From positions 45,920 to 109,919 of the forward strand of contig DASQUK010000244.1 of the NCBI GenBank assembly GCA_035641315.1: a stretch of DNA of 64,000 nucleotides. The letters run 5' to 3'. This document shows, in pieces, positions 40,362-47,670 of this stretch. Every line of letters begins with the position of its first letter. Positions within the stretch are counted from its first letter, which is position 1. Position numbers and translations under genes: made by a program. This DNA comes from DASQUK01 sp035641315 (GTDB lineage Bacteria; Actinomycetota; Acidimicrobiia; Acidimicrobiales; VFJN01). The notes beneath the pieces are model-generated. The model was not told where the DNA came from and ran no database searches. It saw nothing but the letters and a program-made list of their open reading frames with translations.

Positions 40362-41575
40362 GCGGGCGGCCCCCAGCGCCACAGCGCGGTGCCGACGGTG
40401 AGCCCGGCGCCGAAGCCGCAGAGCAGCAGCAGGTCGCCGGGTGCCAGGCGACCGGCGTCGGCCTCCTCGGCCAGGGCCAGCGGGATCGAGGCGGCCGAGG
40501 TGTTGCCGAACCGGTCCACGTTGCTGAGGGTGCGCTCGGCGGGGACGCCGATGCGGGGCAGCACGGCGTCGACGATGCGGGCGTTGGCCTGGTGGGGGAC
40601 GAACCACGTCACGTCGTCGGCGCCGCAGCCGGCCCGCGCCAGCGTGCGCTCGACCGAGGCGGTCACGGCCCGCACCGCCCGCCGGAACACCTCGCGGCCG
40701 TCCATCCGCAGGTAGTGCTCGCCGCTCGCCACGGTCTCGGTCGTGGCGGGCCGGGCACTGCCGCCGGCGGGCACGACCAGCAGGTCGATCCCACCGGGAT
40801 CGCCGACGAGATCGCAGGCCAGGAGCCCTGGCGTGGCGGTGGCCGACGACGGCGCCGGCTGGGCATGGTCGCCGTTGGTGGGAGTGGGTCCGCCGGTGCC
40901 TGTGAGCACGAGCGCAGCGGCGGCGTCGCCGAACAGGACTGCCGTGGCGCGGTCGTCGGGGTCGGTGACGCTCGTCATCGTGTCGGCGCCCACCAGCACC
41001 GCGCTCCGGGCCATCCCCTGGCCGACCAGCGCCGCGGTGGTGGCGAGCCCGTAGACGAAGCCGGCGCAAGCGGCGTTGAGGTCGAACGCGCCGCCGGCGA
41101 TCCCGAGCTCGGCGGCCACGATGGCGGCGGTCGCGGGGATCGGCCGCTCGGGTGTGCTGGTGGCGACGACCACCAGGTCGACGTCGCCCGGCGCGACGCG
41201 CGCCCGGTCGAGCGCCATGCGGGTGGCGGCGACCGCGAGCGGCCCGGTGGACTCGCCGGCGGCGGCCACCCGGCGCTCACGGATGCCGGTCCGCTCGACG
41301 ATCCACTGGTCGCTGGTGTCGAGGGTGCGGGCGAGGTCGTGGTTGGTGACGCGGCGCTCGGGCAGGGCGTGCGCCCATCCGGCGACGGCGACCCCGGGAT
41401 TGACGACTCGGCCGGAGGCCGAGGCCGCTTCTTGCGTACCGGCGGAGGGCGGTAGCGAGGGGGTGGCGCTGAGGATGCGGGGCCGCTGCCGGTGTGTCAC
41501 GCCGGCGGCGGTAGGCCCCGCACCGGAGGCGACGGGACCCGTGAGCGGAGGTGCGGGCGGGCGTAGCCGGCTCAT
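40358..41575 (-). CDS. fabH: 3-oxoacyl-ACP synthase III with repeat-derived N-terminal extension
   Basis: A 405-residue condensing enzyme initiating fatty-acid synthesis. The catalytic Cys-His-Asn set is in FDLNAACAGFVYGL, WFVPHQANARI and DRFGNTSAAS. The first 57 residues (MSRLRPPAPP to SASGRV) come from copy 2 of the dispersed repeat; the normal FabH starts near VAVAGWAHALPERRVTNHDL. No ATG, GTG or TTG exists between the repeat and that core, so the repeat's ATG at 41575 seems necessary. That ATG overlaps the preceding stop as TGATG. The extension has no counterpart in standard FabH of about 330-345 residues. Confidence 0.9.
   Translation of the reverse strand: MSRLRPPAPPLTGPVASGAGPTAAGVTHRQRPRILSATPSLPPSAGTQEAASASGRVVNPGVAVAGWAHALPERRVTNHDLARTLDTSDQWIVERTGIRERRVAAAGESTGPLAVAATRMALDRARVAPGDVDLVVVATSTPERPIPATAAIVAAELGIAGGAFDLNAACAGFVYGLATTAALVGQGMARSAVLVGADTMTSVTDPDDRATAVLFGDAAAALVLTGTGGPTPTNGDHAQPAPSSATATPGLLACDLVGDPGGIDLLVVPAGGSARPATTETVASGEHYLRMDGREVFRRAVRAVTASVERTLARAGCGADDVTWFVPHQANARIVDAVLPRIGVPAERTLSNVDRFGNTSAASIPLALAEEADAGRLAPGDLLLLCGFGAGLTVGTALWRWGPPA
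41403..41575 (-). repeat. Dispersed start-codon repeat, copy 2
   Basis: A 173-bp minus-strand copy starting ATGAGCCGGCTACGCCCG and ending GGCCTCGGCCTCCGGCCGAG then TCGT. It shares long blocks with copies 1 and 3, for example CTCACGGGTCCCGTCGCCTC and GGCCCCGCATCCTCAGCGCC. Relative to copy 3 it lacks two bases in the first 40 and one base later, so its middle is read in a different frame, but the net frame at the end is kept. Confidence 0.85.
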
Positions 41576-41880
41576 CAGAGGATGCGGACCCAGGCCAGGG
41601 GCTGGTCGGCCCGAACCCGCTCGCCCGGCAACGCCAGCAGTCCCATGAGGAAGCCGGTGTGGGGGCTGGTCACCGGCACGGCACCGTCGGTGACCTCGAT
41701 CGTGCCCATCTGCTGGCCGGCGTAGACGATCTCGCCCTCGGCGGTCACGACATCCGGCGCCGCCGCCCGGAACACGCCGGCGGCGGGGGCCGGGATCAGC
41801 CGCTCGGGCACGTGCAGGTCCTCGGCAACGGGTTCGAGGTCGGCCTCGAGGGCGGTGAGCGGGTCATCGACGGCGGTCAT
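41575..41880 (-). CDS. Biotinyl/lipoyl-domain-like protein lacking any lysine
   Basis: A 101-residue protein whose residues about 28-101 fit the biotinyl/lipoyl beta-barrel fold: PAPAAGVFRAAAPDVVTAEG, IVYAGQQMGTIEVTDGAVPV, SPHTGFLMGLLALPGERVRA and DQPLAWVRIL. The hairpin that normally carries MKM with the modified lysine reads IEVTDGA, and there is no lysine anywhere in the protein. It therefore cannot carry biotin or lipoate in the usual way. It lies between fabD and fabH, coupled by ATGA and TGATG overlaps, and may be a structural partner of the carboxyltransferase. Confidence 0.7.
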   Translation of the reverse strand: MTAVDDPLTALEADLEPVAEDLHVPERLIPAPAAGVFRAAAPDVVTAEGEIVYAGQQMGTIEVTDGAVPVTSPHTGFLMGLLALPGERVRADQPLAWVRIL

Positions 41881-42809
41881 CGGGTGGCTCCGGTCAGGGT
41901 CGACTCCAACACACTTGACAGGTCGGTGGGGGTGGACACGTTGTGCACGGTCACGTCCGGGACCGTGCGCTTGGCGAGGCCGGCGAGCACCCGTCCCGGC
42001 CCGACCTCGATGAACGACGTCGCCCCCGACGCCGCCAGCGCGCGCTGCGACTCGCGCCAGCGGACGGGCTCGACCAGGTGGCGCGTGAGCTGGTCGGGCC
42101 AGCAGCCGGGGTCGGTGTGGCCGAGGGCGTCGGTGTTGACGACGACCGGGGCCGCCGGCTCGTGGAACGCCAGCTCATCGAGCAGCGGGCGCAGCCCCTG
42201 GGCGGCGTCGGCCAGCAGCGGCGTGTGGAAGGCGTGGCCCACGTCGAGCGGCATGACCCGGCGCACGCGGAGCTGTCGGGCCCGCTCTTCGGCGGCCGTC
42301 AACCCCTCCGGCGTGCCGGCGATCACCACCTGGCCCGGGGCGTTGTCGTTGGCGACCCACACGTCGTCGGCGCCCTGGCAGACGCGGACGGCCACCTCGA
42401 CCTCGGTCCCCACCAGGGCCGCCATGCGACCGGGCCGGGCGTCGGCGGACGCCTGTGACAGCTCGGCCCGGCGAGCGGCGAGCCGAAACCCGTCGCCCCG
42501 GTCGACGGCGCCGGCGGCCAGCAGGGCCGTGATCTGGCCCAACGAATGCCCGGCGAAGGCGACGGGCGGCTCGTCGACCTGGGCCCGCAGCGCCTCCCAG
42601 GCCACCAGCGAGCCCAGCAGCACCGCCATCTGGCTGGCGCCGGTGGTCGACAGCTCCTGGGCATCTGCGTCGAGCAGCAGGCTGGCGAGCGGGCGGTCGA
42701 GCACGGCCTCGGCCTCGGTGACCACGGCCCACGCCGGGTGATCGACCCAGGCACGGCCGGCGCCTGGCGCGGCGGCGCCTTGGCCGGGAAAGATCACGGC
42801 GTAGGGCAC
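41877..42809 (-). CDS. fabD: Malonyl-CoA:ACP transacylase
   Basis: A 310-residue acyltransferase. It begins MPYAVIFPGQGAAAPGAG with the usual PGQG motif. The nucleophile elbow is VAFAGHSLGQITALLAAGAV (GHSxG), and the second active-site histidine is in DVGHAFHTPLLADAA. It loads malonyl units on ACP. First gene of the fab operon, with a GGAGGA ribosome-binding site and a 140-bp gap to the divergent MerR-type regulator. Confidence 0.93.
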   Translation of the reverse strand: MPYAVIFPGQGAAAPGAGRAWVDHPAWAVVTEAEAVLDRPLASLLLDADAQELSTTGASQMAVLLGSLVAWEALRAQVDEPPVAFAGHSLGQITALLAAGAVDRGDGFRLAARRAELSQASADARPGRMAALVGTEVEVAVRVCQGADDVWVANDNAPGQVVIAGTPEGLTAAEERARQLRVRRVMPLDVGHAFHTPLLADAAQGLRPLLDELAFHEPAAPVVVNTDALGHTDPGCWPDQLTRHLVEPVRWRESQRALAASGATSFIEVGPGRVLAGLAKRTVPDVTVHNVSTPTDLSSVLESTLTGATR

Positions 42810-42949
42810 GGGTTGGGTCCTCCAGCGATTGCGGGGGGTCGGCGGGCGGGTGTTCCAGGGTCCGACCGGCGGCTGGGCGGATCGTTACATGATGCTGTGG
42901 AATTCTTCTACGAATCCGCAGACAGTCACCTGAGGGGACCGCCGGACCT
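42810..42949. promoter_or_regulatory. Divergent fabD/regulator promoter region
   Basis: The only AT-richer stretch is TTACATGATGCTGTGGAATT then CTTCTACGAATCC (42885-42917). A possible plus-strand promoter is TTACAT (42885-42890) and TACGAA (42909-42914) with an 18-bp spacer. The imperfect palindrome GGAATTC-TTCTAC-GAATCC (42899-42917) overlaps it and could be the operator of the MerR-type regulator. This is inferred from layout. Confidence 0.45.
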
Positions 42950-43723
42950 ATGGCAGAGCAGACAGGAGGCGACGGAGGGAAGGCGCACCGCTACCGGGCG
43001 GCCGAGCTGGCCGCCCAGCTGGGGATCAGCGTGCAGCTCCTGCGCTCCTACCAGTCCAAGGGCCTGCTGCCGCCGCCCCGCCACGAGGGCCGGGTCGCCT
43101 GGTACGGACCCCACCACCTCGAACGGCTGCGCCACATCCGCCACCTCAAGGACCGCGGCTACTCGCTGCGGATGATCGCCGAGACCCTGAGCGACTCGGT
43201 CGAGCCCGGGGCCCCACCGCTCGAGGAGCACGAGGTCCTGCGGCTGGGGGAGGTCGCCGAGCGCAGCGGCGTGCCGGTCGAGCTGCTGCGCGCCCTCGAG
43301 GCCTCGGGCCTCCTGCGGCCCCACCACTTGGCCGACGGCGACCGCTACAGCGACGCCGACGTGCGCTTCGTCCGCCACGTGCTCACCCTGCTGGGCGTCG
43401 GCCTGTCGCTCGACGACCTCATGCGCATCGCCCGGCAGCAGCTGGTCACCTCCGACGAGCTCGGCCGCGACGTGGTCGACGCCTGGGCGCAGCTGGTGGG
43501 CACCCGCCTGCGACGCAAGGGTCGCGAGGCACCCGACCAGGCGGCGCGCGTGGTGGCGTCGCTGCGGGCGCTGGCGGCGATCGTGGGCCAGCTGGTCGCC
43601 TACCGGGTGGAGCGGGCGGTGCTCGACGCCGCCTACGCCGAGATCGACGCCGAGGGGACCGCCGCCGAGCGCGAGGCGTTCGCCCGGGCGCTGGTGGCGC
43701 CGCGGGGTCAGGCCGAGGTGTAG
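42950..43723 (+). CDS. Regulator with two tandem MerR-type DNA-binding domains
   Basis: A 257-residue putative transcription factor. The first MerR HTH spans about residues 12-80 (YRAAELAAQLGISVQLLRSY then GLLPPPRHEGRVAWY and RHIRHLKDRGYSLRMI). The second spans about 95-165 (LRLGEVAERSGVPVELLRAL then DRYSDADVRFVRHVLTLLGV and GLSLDDLMRI). A helical C-terminus (about 170-257) has no metal or drug motif. Most MerR proteins have one HTH and dimerise; this one carries two in one chain. Being divergent from fabD, it probably controls the fab operon. Confidence 0.85.
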   Translation: MAEQTGGDGGKAHRYRAAELAAQLGISVQLLRSYQSKGLLPPPRHEGRVAWYGPHHLERLRHIRHLKDRGYSLRMIAETLSDSVEPGAPPLEEHEVLRLGEVAERSGVPVELLRALEASGLLRPHHLADGDRYSDADVRFVRHVLTLLGVGLSLDDLMRIARQQLVTSDELGRDVVDAWAQLVGTRLRRKGREAPDQAARVVASLRALAAIVGQLVAYRVERAVLDAAYAEIDAEGTAAEREAFARALVAPRGQAEV

Positions 43724-44397
43724 CGGAACACCGATCGCACACCGAGCCCGATGGCGACCCCGACCAGGGCACCGCCAAGGACGTCGAGGAACGGCGAGTC
43801 GGTCGAAGACCGACGCCATCACGGGGCGGCGGGTGGGGGTCGGGCTGGATGGACGCCGACGTGCATGCGTGCCCAGCCGACCACCACCGCTGCCGCCCAC
43901 GGCACCCAGCGCCAGCGGGCGGGGACCAGTGGCGCCGCCACCGTGGCCAGGGCGAACGCCACCGCCGTGTGGGTGGACGTGTAGCCGAAGCCGTCGCTGC
44001 CGTCCCGAAGCCGGACACCCATGGGCCGACTGCGCTCGGCGATGTCCTTGAGCTCGTTCGAGACCAGCCAGGCGGCGAGAGCGGCACCCGCTAGGGCGAC
44101 CGCCGGGCGCCAGCGGCGGAGCACGGCTCCGGAGACGAGCGCGCTGGCCGCGGCCAACCGCAGCGTGCCCAGCTCCATCACCCCCCGGGCCGGGTAGCCG
44201 ATGGCGTCGGGGAAGTCGGTGGCGGCGTCGACGACGTCGAGCTCCCAGGCGGGCGCGGTCGGGCCGGACACCGCCGCGGTCAGGACCACGAGCGCCAGCG
44301 CACACAGCCCGGCGGCCACGGCCAAGCGGGGCCGCCACTGCCACAGGGGTTCGGTCGAGTGCCGGGGTGCGGTCTCGTGTTCCTGCCGCGGTGCCAC
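43708..44397 (-). pseudogene. PAP2 phosphatase gene interrupted by an insertion with an in-frame stop
   Basis: The N-terminal 192 codons encode a PAP2 membrane phosphatase: TM helices (LAVAAGLCALALVVLTAAV; LAAASALVSGAVL), motif 1 KDIAERSRPMG, motif 2 GYTSTHTAVAFALA and the start of motif 3, WARMHVGVH. In intact genes motif 3 is GVHx3D. Here 63 bases separate the histidine codon from DVLGGALVGVAIGLGVRSVF, and they include TGA at 43819-43821. The rest of the C-terminus remains in the same frame to a second TGA at 43708. The insert contains GTCGGTC-TTC-GACCGAC, a perfect hairpin. A short product or stop readthrough is possible, but loss of function is most likely. Confidence 0.75.
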
Positions 44398-44412
44398 CGG
44401 CGGCGAAGCTAC

Positions 44413-45348
44413 CTAGCGGGGTCGGCGCGGCACGATCACCAGGTCGCCGCCGTCGTCGATCACCGACACGGTGGCACCGAACACCCGGGCCACCAGCTCC
44501 GGGGTGAACACCTCGTGGGCCGTGCCGCGCGCCACCACCCGCCCCTTGTCGAGCATGACGAAGCCGTCGGCGTGCTGGGCGGCCAGGGTGAGGTCGTGCA
44601 TCGCCGACACGACGGTCAGCCCCCGGCGATGGCGGAGGTCGTCCACCAGCGACAGCACCTCCTGCTGGTGGCCGATGTCCAGGGCGGTGGTCGGCTCGTC
44701 GAGCAGGAGCACGGGCGCCTCCTGGGCCAGGGCCCTCGCGATCACGGCGCGTTGGCGCTCGCCGCCCGACAGCGTCGCCACCTCGCGGTCGGCCAGGTCC
44801 GTGAGGTCGAGCAGGGCGAGCACCTCGGCGAGCACGACCAGGTCGTGGGTGCTCTCGCTGCCGAGGAAGGGGATGTGGGCGGTGCGCCCCAGCAGCACGT
44901 AGTCGCTGACCGAGGCGCCGCCGGGCATCGTGGGCTGCTGGGGAGCGACGGCCAGCATCCGCGCCCGCTGGCGCGGGCCCAGACCCACCGTGCGTTGCTC
45001 GCCCAGCGTGATCGCGCCCCCGTGGGGCACGGTGCCAGCCAGAGCCCGCAGCAGCGTGGACTTGCCGGCACCGTTGGGTCCCACGATCCCGAGCCACGAT
45101 CCGGCGGCGACGTCGAGGTCGATAGGGTGCAGCACCGTCGCTCCGCCGAGCTCGACGGACACGCCAGAGAGCACGACTCGGCCGGAGGCCGAGGCCGCTT
45201 CTTCGTTTCCGGCGGAGGGCGGGTAGCGAACGGGTGGCGCTGAGGATGCGGGGCCGCTTGAGGCGCTGTGCGCCGAAGGCGGTAGGCCCCGCACCGGAGG
45301 CGACAGGACCCGTGAGCGGCGGGGCGAGGACGGGCGAAGCCGGCTCAT
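44413..45348 (-). CDS. btuD: Vitamin B12 ABC transporter ATP-binding protein with repeat-derived N-terminus
   Basis: A 311-residue ABC ATPase. Walker A is GIVGPNGAGKSTLLRAL, the Q-loop is in AVAPQQPTMPGG, the signature is LSGGERQRAVIARALAQ, Walker B is PVLLLDEPTTALDIGHQ and the H-loop is SAMHDLTLAAQ. It belongs to the FecE/BtuD group. Residues 1-58 (MSRLRPSSPR to SASGRV) are repeat copy 3; a GTG at 45175 right after the repeat is an alternative start. The ATG at 45348 overlaps the permease stop (ATGA). The B12 assignment rests on the riboswitch upstream of the operon. Confidence 0.9.
   Translation of the reverse strand: MSRLRPSSPRRSRVLSPPVRGLPPSAHSASSGPASSAPPVRYPPSAGNEEAASASGRVVLSGVSVELGGATVLHPIDLDVAAGSWLGIVGPNGAGKSTLLRALAGTVPHGGAITLGEQRTVGLGPRQRARMLAVAPQQPTMPGGASVSDYVLLGRTAHIPFLGSESTHDLVVLAEVLALLDLTDLADREVATLSGGERQRAVIARALAQEAPVLLLDEPTTALDIGHQQEVLSLVDDLRHRRGLTVVSAMHDLTLAAQHADGFVMLDKGRVVARGTAHEVFTPELVARVFGATVSVIDDGGDLVIVPRRPR
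45173..45348 (-). repeat. Dispersed start-codon repeat, copy 3
   Basis: A 176-bp copy starting ATGAGCCGGCTTCGCCCGTC and ending GGCCTCGGCCTCCGGCCGAG then TCGT, about 3.6 kb from copy 2 on the same strand. It shares CTCACGGGTCCTGTCGCCTC with copy 1 and GGCCCCGCATCCTCAGCGCC with copy 2. Confidence 0.85.
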
Positions 45349-46451
45349 GTCCGCCTCCGGCCCAGAAGCACGAGGAAGAAGGGGGCGCCGACCAGCGCGG
45401 TGATGACGCCGATGGGCACCTCGGCGGGGCTGAGGGCCGTACGGGCCGCCAGGTCGGCGAGCACCATGAATGCCCCACCACCCAGCAGGGTGAGAGGCAG
45501 GATGACCCGGTAGCTGTGACCGGCGAGCAGCCGGATGGCGTGGGGCACGATGATTCCCACGAACCCGATGAGCCCGCTCACCGCCACGGCGGCGGCAGTC
45601 CCCAGCGAGGCGGCAACGACCACCACCAGGCGAGTGCGGTCGACGTCGAGCCCGAGCGTGGTGGCCTCCTCGTCCCCGACGGCCAGCACGTCGAGCGAGC
45701 GCCGGTGCAGCAGCACCCCCGCGGCGGCGAGCACCGTCCACGGCAGGATCAGCCGGACCTCGGCCCATCCGGACGTCGACAACCCCCCGAGGATCCAGGC
45801 GTACACGTCGCGCAGGGTGTCGTCGGCGCGCTGCTGGAAATAGGTCTGCACCGCGGTGAACAGGTTCGCCATGGCGACGCCGGCCAGGATCAGCGAGGTG
45901 GTGGTGCCGGCGAGGCCCCGCCCCGCGGCCCGGCCCACGAGGTAGGTGAGACCCACGGCCACCAGGGCCCCGACGAACGCCGCCGCCGGCAACAGGTCGA
46001 ACGGCCCCCAGCCTCCCTCGGCACCGAGCGAGAGCACGAGCGTGGCGCCCAGCCCCGCCCCCGCGGCGGCCCCCAACAGCCAGGGGTCGGCCAGCGGGTT
46101 GCGGAACACGCCCTGGTAGGCGCCCCCGGCCAGGCTGAGGGTGGCGCCCACCAGCAGGGCCAGCACCACACGCGGCAGGCGCAGCTCCCAGAGGATGGCC
46201 GACTGGCGGGCGTCGAGGCCCGAATCGATGCTGACCAGCGGCAGCCGGTCGAGCATCTCCAGCACGACCCGGCCTGCCGGCATCCCCGCCGGGCCGATGG
46301 CCACGCCGGTGGCGAAGGCCACGGCCAGCAGGGCCAGGCACCCGAGCCATGTGAGGCGCACCCGGGCGGGCGCCCGGCGCCGGCCCGGCGGGGCGCCGGT
46401 GGACCGGACGCCCGGCGGGCGTGCGGCCCGGGGGACTTCGGTGGTGGCCAT
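45345..46451 (-). CDS. btuC: Vitamin B12 ABC transporter permease (FecCD family)
   Basis: A 368-residue FecCD-family permease. I start it at ATG 46451 (MATTEVPRAARPPG), since the longer frame adds a histidine/arginine-rich run without membrane character. Helices include LTWLGCLALLAVAFATGVAI, RVVLALLVGATLSLAGGAYQ (with the family's GAxLSxAGxxYQGVFRNPLA loop, here GVFRNPLADPWLLG) and ALGTAAAVAVSGLIGFVGII followed by VPHAIRLLAGHSYR. It probably forms a homodimer with ten helices per subunit. Coupled to btuD by ATGA. Confidence 0.93.
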   Translation of the reverse strand: MATTEVPRAARPPGVRSTGAPPGRRRAPARVRLTWLGCLALLAVAFATGVAIGPAGMPAGRVVLEMLDRLPLVSIDSGLDARQSAILWELRLPRVVLALLVGATLSLAGGAYQGVFRNPLADPWLLGAAAGAGLGATLVLSLGAEGGWGPFDLLPAAAFVGALVAVGLTYLVGRAAGRGLAGTTTSLILAGVAMANLFTAVQTYFQQRADDTLRDVYAWILGGLSTSGWAEVRLILPWTVLAAAGVLLHRRSLDVLAVGDEEATTLGLDVDRTRLVVVVAASLGTAAAVAVSGLIGFVGIIVPHAIRLLAGHSYRVILPLTLLGGGAFMVLADLAARTALSPAEVPIGVITALVGAPFFLVLLGRRRT

Positions 46452-46471
46452 GAGCCGGGGCGCCGTCGGAC

Positions 46472-47431
46472 TTAGCCGGCGTCCGTGACGGCCTTGACGA
46501 CGGTGCGCAGGAACTCGACGATGCGCGGCCCCCACCGCGACGTGATGTCGGGGTCGAGCTCGACGATGTCGCCGTTGCGGACGGCGGTGATCTGATCCCA
46601 CCCGGGGCGGGCGGTGACGTCGGTGGCCTCGATGCCGGCGGCCTCGTCGGCGAGGAAGATCAGGTCGGGGTCGGCGTCGATCAGCAGCTCGGCCGACACC
46701 TGCGGGTAACCGCTGCCGTCGTCGGCAGCGTCAGCCACGTTCTCCAGCCCCGCCAGGCCGTAGATCTGGCCGATGAACGTCTGCGACGTGGCGGTGTGCA
46801 GCTGGTCGTCGAGCTCGTGGTAGTAGGTCAGCGGCTCGTCGCGCTCCGGCACCTGGTCCACCAGGTCCTCGATGTCGGCCTGCATCTCGTCGACCAGCTC
46901 GCCGGCTTCGTCGGTGTGGCCGGTGGCGGTGCCCAGGTCGGTGATCTGGTCGTAGGCCTCGTCGACCGTCGTTCCCGCTGGCAGCTCGAGCACCGGGATC
47001 TCCAGCCGCTCGAGCCCGGCGACAACGTCGTTGGCGTCGAACGACAGCACCACGAGGTCGGGGTCGTAGGTAGTGACCGCCTCGACGTTGGGCTCGAAGC
47101 CCGACAGGTCGGTCATGGGCGTGCCCTCGGGGTAGTTGGAGAAGTCGTCGACGGCGACGACCTGCTCGCCGGCGCCGATGGCGTAGATCGTCTCGGTGGC
47201 CGTGGGCGACAGCGACACGATGCGCTCGGGCTGGGCGTCGATCGTGACCGTGCCGTTGGCCGCCTCCACCTCGGCCGGGAAGGCATCCTCGGCCGCCTCG
47301 GCGAAGGTCTCGGCGTCGGCGTCGGCCCCGGACTGGGAGATCGATCCGTCGTCGTCCCCGCAGGCGGCGGCGAGTGCGAGCGTGGCGGCGACGGCCAACG
47401 AGAGGGCAGAAGTGCTGGCGATGGGTTTCAC
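46472..47431 (-). CDS. btuF: Vitamin B12 substrate-binding lipoprotein
   Basis: A 319-residue periplasmic-binding-type lipoprotein. The signal peptide (STSALSLAVAATLALAAAC) ends in a lipobox cysteine at about residue 24. The class III binding fold shows PERIVSLSPTATETIYAIGA at its start, VVAVDDFSNYPEG, NVEAVTTYDPDLVVLSFD and LLIDADPDLIFLADEA. It would capture cobalamin and deliver it to BtuCD. The same fold serves siderophores, but the cobalamin riboswitch just upstream argues for B12. Ribosome-binding site CAGGAGGA precedes the ATG. Confidence 0.92.
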   Translation of the reverse strand: MKPIASTSALSLAVAATLALAAACGDDDGSISQSGADADAETFAEAAEDAFPAEVEAANGTVTIDAQPERIVSLSPTATETIYAIGAGEQVVAVDDFSNYPEGTPMTDLSGFEPNVEAVTTYDPDLVVLSFDANDVVAGLERLEIPVLELPAGTTVDEAYDQITDLGTATGHTDEAGELVDEMQADIEDLVDQVPERDEPLTYYHELDDQLHTATSQTFIGQIYGLAGLENVADAADDGSGYPQVSAELLIDADPDLIFLADEAAGIEATDVTARPGWDQITAVRNGDIVELDPDITSRWGPRIVEFLRTVVKAVTDAG

Positions 47432-47491
47432 GGTGGTCCTCCTGTCGGCTCGAGGGAATGGCCTGTTCGCCGACCGGGCACCGTGCCCCGT

Positions 47492-47527
47492 CGCACGAAG
47501 AGCCCTTGACCCCGAGGGTTTCGTGCG
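47492..47527 (-). terminator. Expression-platform hairpin of the cobalamin riboswitch
   Basis: CGCACGAA and TTCGTGCG form a perfect 8-bp stem enclosing a 20-base loop, located between the aptamer and the btuF start. There is no strong U-run, so it could act as a terminator stem or as part of a ribosome-site-sequestering fold. Confidence 0.55.
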
Positions 47528-47530
47528 CCC

Positions 47531-47665
47531 GCGGGCCAGGCGACCTGGCTCGTCCTCGTTCGAGGCATCACAGTTGCGGGACAGCGCCGGGATGGACCGG
47601 ACTTCGCTGGCTCGCGGGCTCGGCGGAACCGTACTGCTTTTCCGCGCTGGCTCGTACCCTGATCC
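47531..47665 (-). promoter_or_regulatory. Cobalamin riboswitch upstream of btuFCD
   Basis: On the minus strand the conserved core reads CGCTGTCCCGCAACTGTGATG with the B12-box region GAGCCAGGTCGCCTGGCCC downstream and AAGTCCGGTCCATCCCGG upstream, a clear match to the AdoCbl-binding aptamer consensus. The 5' boundary is approximate. It lies about 100 bp before btuF and reaches almost to the divergent prfC start. Repression of the transporter by cobalamin is expected. Confidence 0.9.
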
Positions 47666-47670
47666 TTCGC

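Noticed and set aside
42926..45481. 851-codon minus-strand open frame
   Set aside because: It runs across repeat copy 3 and is antisense or out of frame to the MerR-type gene, the PAP2 remnant and btuD, which have complete motifs. Long alternative frames are expected at this GC content.
44413..47431. Siderophore/iron transporter
   Set aside because: The fold family alone would allow it, but the cobalamin riboswitch upstream makes vitamin B12 the better assignment.
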